The notes: a model not told the origin generated them from the letters alone. A stretch of 64,000 bases of DNA from DASYRM01 sp036004405 (GCA_036004405.1 DASYRM010000065.1:1-64000); one strand, 5' to 3'. Shown: positions 29,065 through 39,327, counted from the first letter of the stretch. Numbers and translations: made by a program.

Positions 29065-30561
29065 CTACTCGCCTTCAGTGGCGGGGGTCAGTTCGACGGC
29101 GTCGTCGCCTGCGTACTGCTGGATGATCGACAGCAGGCCCGTGTAGAGGAACCCGATCTGGAAGAGCACGAGGAACGGCACGGTGCCGAAGATGCCGTTG
29201 GCGAGCGCGTAGAACACCGTGGCCGTGAAGTAGAGACCGAGCGCCAGCTCGATGATCGGCTGCACGACGAAGTTCTGGCGGTACTTCTTGCCGATCCACT
29301 CGTCGGTACCCGCCTCGATGCGGTACTTCGGCGTGCGCGCGAACTCGGTCTGCTTGTTGAAGAGCGCCTCGAAGACCGCCTTCGTGTTGTTCACCGTCAA
29401 CCCGATGCCGATCGACATCAGGAAGGGGAGATACTTCAGCCGGGTCATCCAGTCGTGGTGCAGCTCGCGCTGGCAGACCATGTAGAAGTTGGCCACCGAC
29501 GCGGTGGCCGCGAAAAACAGCGGCACGTCGATCAGCAGCATCTCGTACCAGCCCATGTTGTAGCGGATCACCATCGACGGGGCCATCAGCACCGACAGCA
29601 CGCACATGAGCGGGTAGTTGAAGTTGGCCGTGAGGTGGAAGAACGCTTCGGCCTTCTCCCTGAACGAGATGTTCGAGCGGAGGATCTGCGGCAACAGCTT
29701 GCGGCAGGTCTGGATCGACCCCTTCGCCCAGCGGTGCTGCTGCGACTTGAACGAGTTCATCTCGACCGGCAGCTCGGCCGGCGCGATCAGATTCGGCAGG
29801 AAGACGAAGTGCCAGCCGCGCAGCTGGGCGCGGTAGCTGAGATCGAGGTCCTCGGTCAGCGTGTCGTGCTGCCACCCGCCCGCGTCGGCAATCGCGTCGC
29901 GGCGCCAGATGCCGGCGGTGCCGTTGAAGTTGAAAAAGAGGCCCGCGCGGTTGCGCCCACCGTGCTCGAGCACGAAGTGCGCGTCGAGCAGGATCGACTG
30001 GATCTTCGTGAGCAGCGAGTAATCCTGGTTGATGTGGCCCCAGCGCGCCTGCACCATCGCCACCTTCGGATCGACGAAGAACGGCACGGTCCGCATGAGG
30101 AAGTCTTCGGTGGGGATGAAGTCGGCGTCGAAGATGGCGATGAACTCGCCCTTGGCCGCCCTCATGCCCGCCTCGAGCGCGCCCGCCTTGTAGCCGGTGC
30201 GGTCGGTGCGGTGCAGGTACTTGATGTCTACGCCCTTGGCGGCGTTGCGGCGCACGGCCTGCTCGGCCACGCTGCGGGTCTCGTCCGTGGAGTCGTCCAG
30301 GACCTGGATTTCGAGCAAATCACTCGGGTATTCGATCTTGCAGACCGCGTCGATCAGCCGGTCTGCCACGTACATCTCGTTGTAGATCGGGAGCTGGATC
30401 GTGACGACCGGCAGCGCCGTCATCGGGCCGGCTGGCACCGGCATCTTGTCCTTGTTCTTCATGTACAGGTACACCAGGTAGTAGCGGTGCCACCCGTACA
30501 CGGCAAGAATGACCAGCACGAAGAAATACGTCGCGAGTGTGAGAGTCTCTGATGGGGTCAT
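29065..30561 (-). CDS. family 2 glycosyltransferase, processive cellulose-synthase-like type
   Basis: This 498-residue membrane enzyme has an N-terminal membrane segment (YFFVLVILAVYGW), a GT-A catalytic domain (VTIQLPIYNEMYVADRLIDA; LDDSTDETR; DAD in IAIFDADFIP; the acceptor motif TEDLDLSYRAQLRGW; QQHRWAKGS) and four to five C-terminal membrane segments. The D, DxD, TED and QxxRW set marks a processive beta-glycosyltransferase like cellulose or mannan synthases. It would polymerise and export a beta-linked polysaccharide, but no BcsB/C-type partners are adjacent. I chose the ATG at 30561; the frame upstream of it is spurious. It is divergent from larB. Confidence 0.88.
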   Translation of the reverse strand: MTPSETLTLATYFFVLVILAVYGWHRYYLVYLYMKNKDKMPVPAGPMTALPVVTIQLPIYNEMYVADRLIDAVCKIEYPSDLLEIQVLDDSTDETRSVAEQAVRRNAAKGVDIKYLHRTDRTGYKAGALEAGMRAAKGEFIAIFDADFIPTEDFLMRTVPFFVDPKVAMVQARWGHINQDYSLLTKIQSILLDAHFVLEHGGRNRAGLFFNFNGTAGIWRRDAIADAGGWQHDTLTEDLDLSYRAQLRGWHFVFLPNLIAPAELPVEMNSFKSQQHRWAKGSIQTCRKLLPQILRSNISFREKAEAFFHLTANFNYPLMCVLSVLMAPSMVIRYNMGWYEMLLIDVPLFFAATASVANFYMVCQRELHHDWMTRLKYLPFLMSIGIGLTVNNTKAVFEALFNKQTEFARTPKYRIEAGTDEWIGKKYRQNFVVQPIIELALGLYFTATVFYALANGIFGTVPFLVLFQIGFLYTGLLSIIQQYAGDDAVELTPATEGE

Positions 30562-30595
30562 TCCAGGCTCAGACAAACGATGAACACGACGACCG

Positions 30596-30601
30596 ATTAT
30601 A
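30596..30601 (-). promoter_or_regulatory. possible -10 box for the glycosyltransferase
   Basis: The minus strand reads TATAAT here, 35 bases before the glycosyltransferase ATG, inside the 74-base divergent gap with larB. No convincing -35 was found 16-18 bases upstream. Confidence 0.35.
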
Positions 30602-30635
30602 TGGCAAGCGCTCCCCGCCTTCGCTTTTTGCTCGC

Positions 30636-31394
30636 ATGACCGCACAAGAGCTCCACGCGCTTCTTGAAGAGGTTCGCGCCGGGAAAACCGACCCGGCCGA
30701 TGCCGCCCGGCGTGTGACCGACGCCATGTGCGCGGCGCCCTTCGACGATCTGGGCTTTGCGCGCGTGGACACGCACCGTCATGTGCGTCAGGGCTTTCCC
30801 GAAGTGATCCTGGGCACCGGCAAGACGCCGGCGCAGATTGCGGCCATCGCCGCTCGCATCGACACGCAGGGGCACAGCCTGCTGGTCACGCGCGCCACGC
30901 GGGAGGCCTACGACGCCGTGCGCGCGGTGGTGCCCGATGCGGAGTTTCGCGAAGAGGCGCGGGCCATCGTGGCGCAGCGCGGAGACATTGCCGCCGGCAC
31001 CGGCACGGTGCTGGTGTTGTGCGCGGGCACCTCCGACCTGCCGGTCGCCGAAGAAGCAGCCGTCACCGCCGAGGTGATGGGCAACACGGTGGAGCGGCTC
31101 TACGACGTCGGCGTCGCCGGACTGCACCGGCTGCTCGGCGAGTACGAACGTCTGCGGGCTGCGCGCGTGCTGATCGTCGTCGCGGGCATGGAGGGCGCGC
31201 TGCCGAGCGTGGTCGCGGGGCTGGTGCAGGCGCCGGTGGTTGCCGTGCCCACGAGCGTCGGCTACGGCGCAAGCTTCGGAGGCGTTGCCGCGCTCCTGGC
31301 CATGCTGAACAGCTGCGCCAACGGCGTCTCGGTGGTGAACATCGACAACGGCTTCGGCGCCGCCTGCGTCGCGTCAGCAATCACGCATGGCTGA
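30636..31394 (+). CDS. larB: LarB-like nickel-pincer cofactor biosynthesis carboxylase
   Basis: LarB carboxylates and hydrolyses nicotinic acid adenine dinucleotide in the first step of the nickel-pincer nucleotide cofactor route used by lactate racemase-type enzymes. The 252-residue product shows FARVDTHRHVRQGFPEVILGTGKTPAQ near the N-terminus and a PurE-like C-terminal half (VLCAGTSDLPVAEEAAVTAE, GMEGALPSVVAGL, VPTSVGYGASFGGVAALLAMLNSCANG). The length fits LarB. The ATG at 30636 starts the family N-terminus. Neither larC, larE nor a larA-like gene is within the window. It overlaps mutS2 by 8 bases. Confidence 0.88.
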   Translation: MTAQELHALLEEVRAGKTDPADAARRVTDAMCAAPFDDLGFARVDTHRHVRQGFPEVILGTGKTPAQIAAIAARIDTQGHSLLVTRATREAYDAVRAVVPDAEFREEARAIVAQRGDIAAGTGTVLVLCAGTSDLPVAEEAAVTAEVMGNTVERLYDVGVAGLHRLLGEYERLRAARVLIVVAGMEGALPSVVAGLVQAPVVAVPTSVGYGASFGGVAALLAMLNSCANGVSVVNIDNGFGAACVASAITHG

Positions 31395-33795
31395 GATTTC
31401 TGCGGTCACGCTGCGCGCCATCGAGTTCGACCGCATCGTGTCGATCGTCGCGGGCCTCGCGGTCACGCCGAGTGGACGCGAGCGGCTCGAGGCGATGGCA
31501 CCGATGACGGAGCCGTCGCGCGTGGCCGCGGCACAGGCGGCTACGAGCGAGGGCGTGCGCTTCCTGGCGGTGTCGCCCGGCTTTCCGCTGCGCGCGCCGT
31601 CGGAGCTCGAGGCGATCCTGGACGGCCTGCAGATCGAAGGACGCGCGCTGGAACCGCTCGGCCTGCTGGGTCTCGCCGACTATCTCGAGTCGATCGAAGC
31701 CACGCGCCGCGTCGTCGCCTCGGCCACCGAGCCGTATCCGATCCTGAAGCGGCTGGTTGAAGCGATCGCGTCGTTCGGCGGCGAAATCGCCGCGGTGCGG
31801 CGCAAGATCGAACCCTCCGGCGAAGTGGCCGACAACGCCAGCCCGGCGCTCGCGAGCATTCGCGACCGCCTGCGCCGGCAGAAGTCGAAGCTGCGATCGA
31901 CGCTCGAATCGTTCCTGCGCGAGCGCGACACCGCGAAGTACCTGCAGGAGCAGGTCGTCACCGACCGCAACGGGCGCTACGTGCTGATGGTGCGCGCCGA
32001 GCACCGCGGGTCGATTCCCGGCATCGTACACGGCGCCTCGGCCAGCGGCCAGAGCCTGTTCCTGGAACCGCTCGGCACCGTGGAGATCAACAACGACGTC
32101 GTCGAGCTCGAGGAAAAGGAAGCCGTCGAAGTACGGCGCATCCTGCTCGAGCTCACCGACACCTTCCGGGCCCGTCCCGAGGATCTCGAGCGGACCTTCG
32201 AGATGGCCACCGAGCTCGACACCATCCAGGCGCGGGCGCGATTCTCGCAGACGACCGGCGGCGTCGAGCCGCTGATCGTCCCCGACGGCGCGTTCGAGCT
32301 GCGCGCGGCGCGGCATCCGCTCCTGACCTCGAAAGCCGTGCCGGTGGACGTGCTGATGACGCCGCCCACCCGCGTGTTGATCATCGCGGGGCCGAACACC
32401 GGCGGCAAGACCGTGGCGCTCAAAACCGCGGGCCTCTTTGCGGCGATGGCGCAGGCGGGCCTGCACCTCCCCGCCGACAAGGGCACGAAGCTGCCGGTCT
32501 TCAAGAGCCTGTTCGCCGACATCGGCGACGAGCAGTCGATCTCCGCCAGCCTCAGCACCTTCTCCGCGCACATCACCAACGTCGTCTCGATGGACCGCGG
32601 CCTGGCGCTGCCGGCGCTCGTGCTCCTCGACGAGGTGGGCGCGGGCACCGACCCGGCCGAGGGCGGGGCGCTCGGCACGGCGGTCATCGACCACTTCCGG
32701 AAGCGCGGCGCGCACCTGGTGGCGACCACCCACTTCGACGTGCTCAAGACGTACGCGTCCACCACCGAGGGGGTCGAGAGCGCCGCCTTCGGCTTCGACC
32801 CTTCCACGTTCGCGCCCACCTACCGCCTCGTGTACGGCTCGCCCGGCCGCAGCCTCGCCATCGAGATCGCGTCGCGCCTGGGGATGCCGGCCAGCGTCGT
32901 CGCCGCCGCGCGCGGCAACCTGTCGGAGCGCGAGTCGCAGCTGCAGGCCCATCTCGACCGGGTGGACAGCGAGCTGCACGGGCTCGAAGCCGAACGCCGC
33001 GCCGTCACCCAGGAACGCGCGGCGCTGGCGGAGAACGAACGCAAACTGCGGTCGCGCGAGGCGGCGGTGAAGGATCGCGAGCTCGCGGCCCGCCGGCGGC
33101 TCGAGGCAAAGCTCGACGATCAGGTGCGCCAGGCCCGCAAGGAGATCGACGCCATCATCGAAGGGCTGAAGGCCAAGGCGACCGTGCTGCGCGACAAGAC
33201 CGGGCAGCGCTCGGCCCCCGCCATCAGCACGGGCGTGGCCGGTGCGGCGCGGGCCGAAGCGCGCGACGCGCTCGACGCCGCGCTGGCCAGGGTGAAGGAT
33301 GGCGCCGGCGAGCTGCCCGCGCCGGAGCCGGCGGAGCCGGCGAAGCCGGGCGAGCTCCAGGTCGGCTCGCGAGTGGAGGTCGCTCCGTTCGGGCTCACGG
33401 GGGTGGTGCTCGAACTCCACGGCAAGCACGCGGACATCGACATGAACGGCAAGCGGCTGCGAGCTACGGTGGCCGACTTGCGCGTGATCAGCGGGCCGGC
33501 CGCCAGGGCGGCCGTGCGCGTGAACGTGGAGCTGCAGCCGCGCTCGGGTTCGCTGTCCGAACTGAACCTGATCGGCTGCACCGTGGACGAAGCGCTCGAG
33601 CGGGCAGGGCGGTTCCTGGACGAGACGATGTTCACCGATCAACGATCGGTACGCGTGGTGCACGGCTACGGCACCGGGCAGCTGCGCCGCGCGATCGCCG
33701 GCTTCCTCAAGCATCATCCGCTCGTCGCCCACTTCGAGGAAGCGCCCCCGGGCCAGGGCGGCGGCGGCGTGACCGTGGTCGAGCTCAAGGAGTAG
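31387..33795 (+). CDS. mutS2: endonuclease/ribosome-splitting protein MutS2
   Basis: The 802-residue protein has a core and clamp region, an ABC-type ATPase domain with P-loop GPNTGGKT at about residue 335, Walker B LVLLDEVGAGTDP and the signature SASLSTFSAHI, a long coiled coil (about 510-610) and a C-terminal Smr domain with VHGYGTGQLRRAI (about 755-767). There is no mismatch-recognition domain, which separates it from MutS. MutS2 proteins are implicated in suppression of recombination and in rescue of collided ribosomes. The start overlaps larB by 8 bases. dnaG follows after 12 bases. Confidence 0.96.
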   Translation: MAEISAVTLRAIEFDRIVSIVAGLAVTPSGRERLEAMAPMTEPSRVAAAQAATSEGVRFLAVSPGFPLRAPSELEAILDGLQIEGRALEPLGLLGLADYLESIEATRRVVASATEPYPILKRLVEAIASFGGEIAAVRRKIEPSGEVADNASPALASIRDRLRRQKSKLRSTLESFLRERDTAKYLQEQVVTDRNGRYVLMVRAEHRGSIPGIVHGASASGQSLFLEPLGTVEINNDVVELEEKEAVEVRRILLELTDTFRARPEDLERTFEMATELDTIQARARFSQTTGGVEPLIVPDGAFELRAARHPLLTSKAVPVDVLMTPPTRVLIIAGPNTGGKTVALKTAGLFAAMAQAGLHLPADKGTKLPVFKSLFADIGDEQSISASLSTFSAHITNVVSMDRGLALPALVLLDEVGAGTDPAEGGALGTAVIDHFRKRGAHLVATTHFDVLKTYASTTEGVESAAFGFDPSTFAPTYRLVYGSPGRSLAIEIASRLGMPASVVAAARGNLSERESQLQAHLDRVDSELHGLEAERRAVTQERAALAENERKLRSREAAVKDRELAARRRLEAKLDDQVRQARKEIDAIIEGLKAKATVLRDKTGQRSAPAISTGVAGAARAEARDALDAALARVKDGAGELPAPEPAEPAKPGELQVGSRVEVAPFGLTGVVLELHGKHADIDMNGKRLRATVADLRVISGPAARAAVRVNVELQPRSGSLSELNLIGCTVDEALERAGRFLDETMFTDQRSVRVVHGYGTGQLRRAIAGFLKHHPLVAHFEEAPPGQGGGGVTVVELKE

Positions 33796-33807
33796 AGTTC
33801 CCTTCCC

Positions 33808-35583
33808 TTGCCGCTGTTCCCCCAGCAATTCGTCGACGACCTGAAGCACCACGCCGACATCGTGGTGGTGATCGGCGACTACGTGTCGCTGAAGAAGAGT
33901 GGCGCCACCTACAAGGGGCTCTGCCCGTTCCACGGCGAGAAGACGCCGTCCTTTCACGTCAACCGCGACAAGGGCTTCTTCCACTGCTTCGGCTGCGGCG
34001 TGGGCGGCGACGTGTTCAAGTTCCTCGAGCTGCACGACAAGGTGGGCTTTGCCGACGCCGTGAAGCAGCTGGCCGGGCGATTCGGCATGGCGCTGCCCGA
34101 GCTCGAACAGAGCGACGAGCAGCGGGCCAGCTCCGCGGAGCGCGAGACGCTGCTCAAGATTCACGAGTCGGCCGCCGCCTGGTTCCGGCAGCAGCTGGGC
34201 ACGCCGGCCGCGTCGCGCGCCCAGGCATTGGTGGATTCGCGCGGGGTGACCGCCGCCACCAGCGAAAAGCTCAACCTCGGCTTTGCACCGCCCGGTCGGG
34301 ACCAGCTCAAGCGGGCGCTCCTCGAGCAGGGCTATTCGCAGGCACTCCTCGTCCGGTCCGGTCTGGTGGTGCAGCGCGATGACGGAACCGTGATCGACCG
34401 GTTCCGGAACCGGCTGATGATCCCCATCTGCCGCGATACCGGCGCCGTGATCGCCTTCGGAGGGCGGGCGCTCGAAGCCGACCAGCAGCCGAAATATTTG
34501 AACTCACCTGAAACCCCCATCTATTCCAAGAGTCGAACCTTGTACGGGCTGAACCTGGCCAAGGCGGCCATCCGCCAGAGCCAGTTCACCGTGATGGTGG
34601 AGGGCTACTTCGACTTCGCCCAGGTGTTCCAGGCAGGCGTCCAGAACGTCGTGGCCTCGTGCGGGACGGCGTTGACGCCTCAGCAGGCGCAATATCTGGC
34701 CAGGTTCGCCAAGAAAGTGGTGCTCAGCTTCGACCCGGACGCGGCCGGCCAGGGCGCCACCTTCAAGTCGTGCGAAATGCTTGTCGAGGAAGGCTTTGAG
34801 GTGAACGTGGCGACGCTTCCGGCGAAGCAGGACCCCGACACGTTCATTCAGCGCCAAGGCGGCCACGCCTACGGTGAACGTTTGAAGGGGTCACAGCCGT
34901 ATCTTGAGTACCTGCTGGAGCAGGTGGCCGGCCGCCACGACCTGAAGAACGACGAAGGCCGGGTCAAGTTTCTCGGGGAAATGCTGACCATCGCCGCCCG
35001 GATCCCGGATGTCACCATGCGGGATCGTTTTGCGGATCGCCTGGCATTCAAAGCCCAGGTGACCGACGGGGTGGTGCGCGACGAAATCAGGAAGGCCGCC
35101 GTCCAGCGCCAGACCACGATTACCAAACGGGTATTTCCCGGTCTGGCCGCCGCGAGCCTCGGGAACGCGACCAAGGCCGAGAAAGGCCTCATCTGGCTGC
35201 TCGTGCACGACCCAGGGAAAGCCCTGGCTGCACTCGACGAGCTCGAGCCGGCCGACCTGAAGGGGCTGGCGTCCAGCTCTGTGCTGGATCTCGCGAAGAA
35301 ACTGAAGGAAAATAGTAAGTTCTCGCCCACACTTTTCCTCGACCACAGCTTGTCTGAGGCGCCGTACATCACCGGCATCGCGAGCGAGAGCGAACCGCAC
35401 GTCCATGACGCGACGGAGTGCGTAAGAGAGTTGAAGCGTCGCCGCTACAGCCGCGAGGTGGCAGCGGTGCAACAGGAGATCGATCGGCTGCAGCAGAGTG
35501 GGGTGCCCGAGACGCCCGGCCAGCTGGACGCGCTCCTGTGGAAGAAGCACGAACTGATTCAGAAGATGCAGGCGCTGGCCTAG
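33808..35583 (+). CDS. dnaG: DNA primase
   Basis: The primase that lays down RNA primers at the replication fork, 591 residues. A CHC2-type zinc finger is formed by C39, H42, C60 and C63 (GLCPFHGEKTPSFH...HCFGCG). The catalytic Toprim domain at about 255-345 has MVEGYFDFAQ and SFDPDAAGQGA. The C-terminal helicase-binding region is less conserved, as usual. The TTG start at 33808 (PLFPQQFVDDLK) matches the family N-terminus; no ATG is nearby. It precedes rpoD, the classical macromolecular-synthesis arrangement (without rpsU here). Confidence 0.96.
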   Translation: MPLFPQQFVDDLKHHADIVVVIGDYVSLKKSGATYKGLCPFHGEKTPSFHVNRDKGFFHCFGCGVGGDVFKFLELHDKVGFADAVKQLAGRFGMALPELEQSDEQRASSAERETLLKIHESAAAWFRQQLGTPAASRAQALVDSRGVTAATSEKLNLGFAPPGRDQLKRALLEQGYSQALLVRSGLVVQRDDGTVIDRFRNRLMIPICRDTGAVIAFGGRALEADQQPKYLNSPETPIYSKSRTLYGLNLAKAAIRQSQFTVMVEGYFDFAQVFQAGVQNVVASCGTALTPQQAQYLARFAKKVVLSFDPDAAGQGATFKSCEMLVEEGFEVNVATLPAKQDPDTFIQRQGGHAYGERLKGSQPYLEYLLEQVAGRHDLKNDEGRVKFLGEMLTIAARIPDVTMRDRFADRLAFKAQVTDGVVRDEIRKAAVQRQTTITKRVFPGLAAASLGNATKAEKGLIWLLVHDPGKALAALDELEPADLKGLASSSVLDLAKKLKENSKFSPTLFLDHSLSEAPYITGIASESEPHVHDATECVRELKRRRYSREVAAVQQEIDRLQQSGVPETPGQLDALLWKKHELIQKMQALA

Positions 35584-35607
35584 ACGCCGGCGCCAAGGAG
35601 CACGCCC

Positions 35608-37308
<1,701 letters not shown>

Positions 37309-37311
37309 CGT

Positions 37312-37372
37312 ACGTGGGGCCACCTTCAGGTGACCCGTCTGCGTAGGAGCCGCCTTCAGGCGGCCCGTCTTC
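37312..37372. repeat. palindromic repeat, two hairpins after rpoD
   Basis: Two units of the CTTCAG-core family lie in tandem: GGCCACCTTCAGGTGACC (37318-37335, one mismatched pair) and a stem GCCGCC/GGCGGC around TTCA (37349-37364). Each has the flank pattern GTAGGRGC on the left and CCCGTC on the right. They separate rpoD from the tRNA gene and end three bases before the tRNA -10 box. Confidence 0.75.
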
Positions 37373-37374
37373 TG

Positions 37375-37380
37375 TACAAT
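37375..37380 (+). promoter_or_regulatory. -10 box for the tRNA gene
   Basis: TACAAT lies 7 bases before the mature 5' end of the tRNA, so transcription would start almost at tRNA base 1. The position of a -35 box falls inside the adjacent hairpin repeat and shows no consensus match, so either the promoter depends on the -10 or the tRNA is mainly read from rpoD. Confidence 0.4.
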
Positions 37381-37387
37381 CCCTCCG

Positions 37388-37463
37388 GGGCCCGTAGCTC
37401 AGTGGTTAGAGCGGCCGGCTCATAATCGGTTGGTCCCTGGTTCGAATCCAGGCGGGCCCACCA
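37388..37463 (+). tRNA. tRNA-Ile2 (anticodon CAT, lysidine type)
   Basis: This is a 76-base cloverleaf with CCA encoded. The acceptor stem is GGGCCCG/CGGGCCC, the D-arm AGCTCAGTGGTTAGAGC, the anticodon loop CTCATAA, and the T-arm contains GGTTCGAATCC. The anticodon CAT alone would allow Met, but the D-arm, the anticodon arm CTCATAATCG with following TTGGTC, and the T-arm closely follow the E. coli ileX type, whose CAT is changed to lysidine-AT by TilS to read AUA. It also lacks initiator features. Its 3' acceptor strand takes part in a long inverted repeat with downstream sequence. Confidence 0.88.
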
Positions 37464-37540
37464 ACCTGCACCAGCACACGGAGGTTTGCCATCAGTTTCA
37501 TCTGGCAAACCCTCGGTGTGCTCTGATGTTGGTGGGCCCG
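37453..37540. repeat. long inverted repeat folding the tRNA 3' end onto its downstream flank
   Basis: The left arm (37453-37491) begins with the 3' acceptor strand and CCA of the tRNA (CGGGCCCACCAAC) and continues AGCACAC...TTTGCCA. The right arm (37503-37540) is its reverse complement: TGGCAAA...GTGTGCT...GTTGGTGGGCCCG. The arms match over about 32 of 38 positions, with one internal loop (7/5 bases), one mismatch and one bulge; the terminal loop is 11 bases. No T-run follows. Confidence 0.85.
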
Positions 37541-37605
37541 CCACGGCGGGCTCTATTCCTTTTGCGCCGTTGGCTCCGCCAACGACGCGGGCCCGCAGGC
37601 GGGAC
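37537..37605. repeat. further short hairpins downstream of the tRNA fold-back
   Basis: CCCGCC/GGCGGG (37537-37550, 2-base loop) overlaps the right arm of the tRNA fold-back by four bases, so the two stems are mutually exclusive. CGTTGGC/GCCAACG (37568-37584, 3-base loop) follows. The pattern GCGGG...CTATT appears twice (37546 and 37598), framing the second hairpin. These lie at the 3' side of the convergent FkbM-type gene. Confidence 0.6.
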
Positions 37606-37610
37606 GCTAT

Positions 37611-38453
37611 TTATCTTGCACGGACGAAGGTCATGTCCGTGGTATTTCCGTGCGCCTGGCTGTCCACCGGAACCAGACCGCTGCGTTTCAGCGTCTCCAG
37701 GATCCGTCGACCGCTCGAGGAGCTGTCACGCGCCTCGATATGGATCTCGCGGAGCTCGGGCCTCTGCAGGGTCCGGGCAGCCCCGGCAAGGATATCCTCC
37801 GAGAGTCCGGGCACATCGATCTTGATGTAGCGCGGACACGGCAAGCCGTGTTCTTCGACGAGTTGGTCCATCGAGAAGATCAGCGCCGCCTGTCTGCCGC
37901 GGTAGCCACGGTGTTCCTTGTTCCGGAAGCCGAAGGAGTCCGCAGGAGCGAACTGCGACACCTCGAGGGTGGCCAGCGAGTTGTGATGGCCAAGACCTGC
38001 CAGCAGACACTGCACCCGGTCGTCGAAGCCGTTGGCCTCGCAGTTTGCCGTGAGCAGAAAGTAGTTCACGGCGGCGGGCTCGAACGCGACCACCCTGGTA
38101 TCGCCGCGAAGCGCGGCATACAGCGTGTACACGCCAACGTTCGCGCCGACGTCCCAGAACACGCTGCCAGGTTCGAACCGGTCGATCCAGTCGATGGTCA
38201 ACGGCTGCTTGGTCAGCATCGTCATGCCGCGGCCGGCGCCGCTCCGGCCCAGCGTGACGAACGACAGCTTCCCTTGCGGCGTCTCCATCGTCACCGTCGT
38301 CGAGAGGAGCACTTGCGTGAGATGGCCCTGCAGGCGGGCGCGCACGGAATCCGGCAGGAGCTGCAGCCGGTAGAGCAACAGCTTGAACTGTTTCTTGATG
38401 TAGGTGACCTCTGGATCCTCGGGCTCTTCCTGTTCGTCTGCGCGTTTGACCAT
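37611..38453 (-). CDS. FkbM-type methyltransferase
   Basis: The product is about 280 residues with the FkbM fold: motif I in FWDVGANVGVYTLYAA, the acidic motif II in VVAFEPAAVNYFLLTANCEANG, and the late signature YIKIDVPGLSEDILAGA. In canonical members the last motif is KIDVEGxE; here the Glu is Pro, so the active-site neighbourhood may be altered. Such enzymes usually methylate sugar or polyketide hydroxyls. The start is uncertain: ATG at 38453 (chosen) or ATG at 38489, neither with a strong ribosome site. The gene is convergent with the tRNA and stands alone. Confidence 0.75.
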   Translation of the reverse strand: MVKRADEQEEPEDPEVTYIKKQFKLLLYRLQLLPDSVRARLQGHLTQVLLSTTVTMETPQGKLSFVTLGRSGAGRGMTMLTKQPLTIDWIDRFEPGSVFWDVGANVGVYTLYAALRGDTRVVAFEPAAVNYFLLTANCEANGFDDRVQCLLAGLGHHNSLATLEVSQFAPADSFGFRNKEHRGYRGRQAALIFSMDQLVEEHGLPCPRYIKIDVPGLSEDILAGAARTLQRPELREIHIEARDSSSSGRRILETLKRSGLVPVDSQAHGNTTDMTFVRAR

Positions 38454-38570
38454 CAGAGGAGTACTACAATAGCGGGCCGACCGGGTCATGTCGAACTCGA
38501 CCGGGTCGGTGGATGTGTCTCTGGTAATTCCTGTCCTCCCTCGGCACCAAGGCGGATAAACTGAAAAGCG

Positions 38571-39317
38571 ATGTCGCCCGAGCTCGAACGACTGATCCAG
38601 CTGCAACACCTCGAATCCGCCATGGCCGAGGCCCGTGCGCGGATTGCGGCCCACCCGCAACTCCTGGCCGAGGCCGATGCCAGGCTCGCCGAAGCCGACC
38701 GCGTCGTGCAGGAGGCGACGCAGCACCTCAAGGACGCCCAGGACGCGCGGCGCGACAGTGAGAAAGACGCCGCCGTCTACCAGGGCCGCCTCACCAAGTT
38801 CAAGGACCAGCTCTCCGCCGTCAAAACCAACCGCGAATACCAGGCCATGCAGCACGAAATCGAGACCGCGCAGAAAGATCTGAGCGCGGCCGAGGAGAAG
38901 GTGCTCGAGCGCATGATGGAGATCGACCAGCTGACGGCCGACGTCAAGCAGGCCGAGACGACCAGAGCGGCGCAGAAGAAGACGGTGGACGCCGACAAGG
39001 CGGTGCTGACCACGGAGCTGGCCGCGGAAGAAAAGCGCCTGGCCGAGAAGACGGCGGAGCGGACGGCGCTCGTGGGGTCGCTCGAGCCGCGGTTGATGGC
39101 GCTCTTCGAGCAGGTCGCCAAGGTGCGCAAAGGCGTCGCGCTCTCGATGGCCACTCGAGACGGTCTCTGCTCGGCCTGCCACGTGCGCATGCGTCCGCAG
39201 GTGTTCCAGCAGGTGCGGCAGAACGACAGCGTCCTGCAATGCGACAGCTGCCAGCGGATCCTCTACTGGGTGCCCCCGCCCGCACCGAGCCCGCCGCCCG
39301 TCACCATCGGATCATGA
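38571..39317 (+). CDS. coiled-coil zinc-ribbon protein (CdsZ/YbgI-neighbour type)
   Basis: The 248-residue protein is almost all coiled coil at about residues 10-185 (LEQ/AEKK-rich heptads, including ADARLAEADRVVQEATQHL). A C-terminal zinc ribbon follows at about 198-233 with CSACHVRM and CDSCQRILYW (two CxxC pairs). This matches the zf-RING_7/C4-type zinc-ribbon family of putative nucleic-acid-binding proteins, often encoded beside an RNase HI-like gene as here (10-base gap). A proline-rich tail ends the protein. An RNA or tRNA role is suspected in the family but not established. Confidence 0.88.
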   Translation: MSPELERLIQLQHLESAMAEARARIAAHPQLLAEADARLAEADRVVQEATQHLKDAQDARRDSEKDAAVYQGRLTKFKDQLSAVKTNREYQAMQHEIETAQKDLSAAEEKVLERMMEIDQLTADVKQAETTRAAQKKTVDADKAVLTTELAAEEKRLAEKTAERTALVGSLEPRLMALFEQVAKVRKGVALSMATRDGLCSACHVRMRPQVFQQVRQNDSVLQCDSCQRILYWVPPPAPSPPPVTIGS

Positions 39318-39327
39318 ACGGCGTCTC

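Noticed and set aside
31381..34164. 927-residue open frame on the minus strand
   Set aside because: It lies antisense to mutS2 and the start of dnaG, has the low-complexity His/Arg/Gly composition of high-GC shadow frames and no family signature.
37388..37463. Elongator or initiator tRNA-Met
   Set aside because: The anticodon CAT is shared, but D-arm and anticodon-arm bases follow the ileX-type tRNA-Ile2, and initiator hallmarks (unpaired first base, three G-C pairs before the anticodon loop) are lacking.
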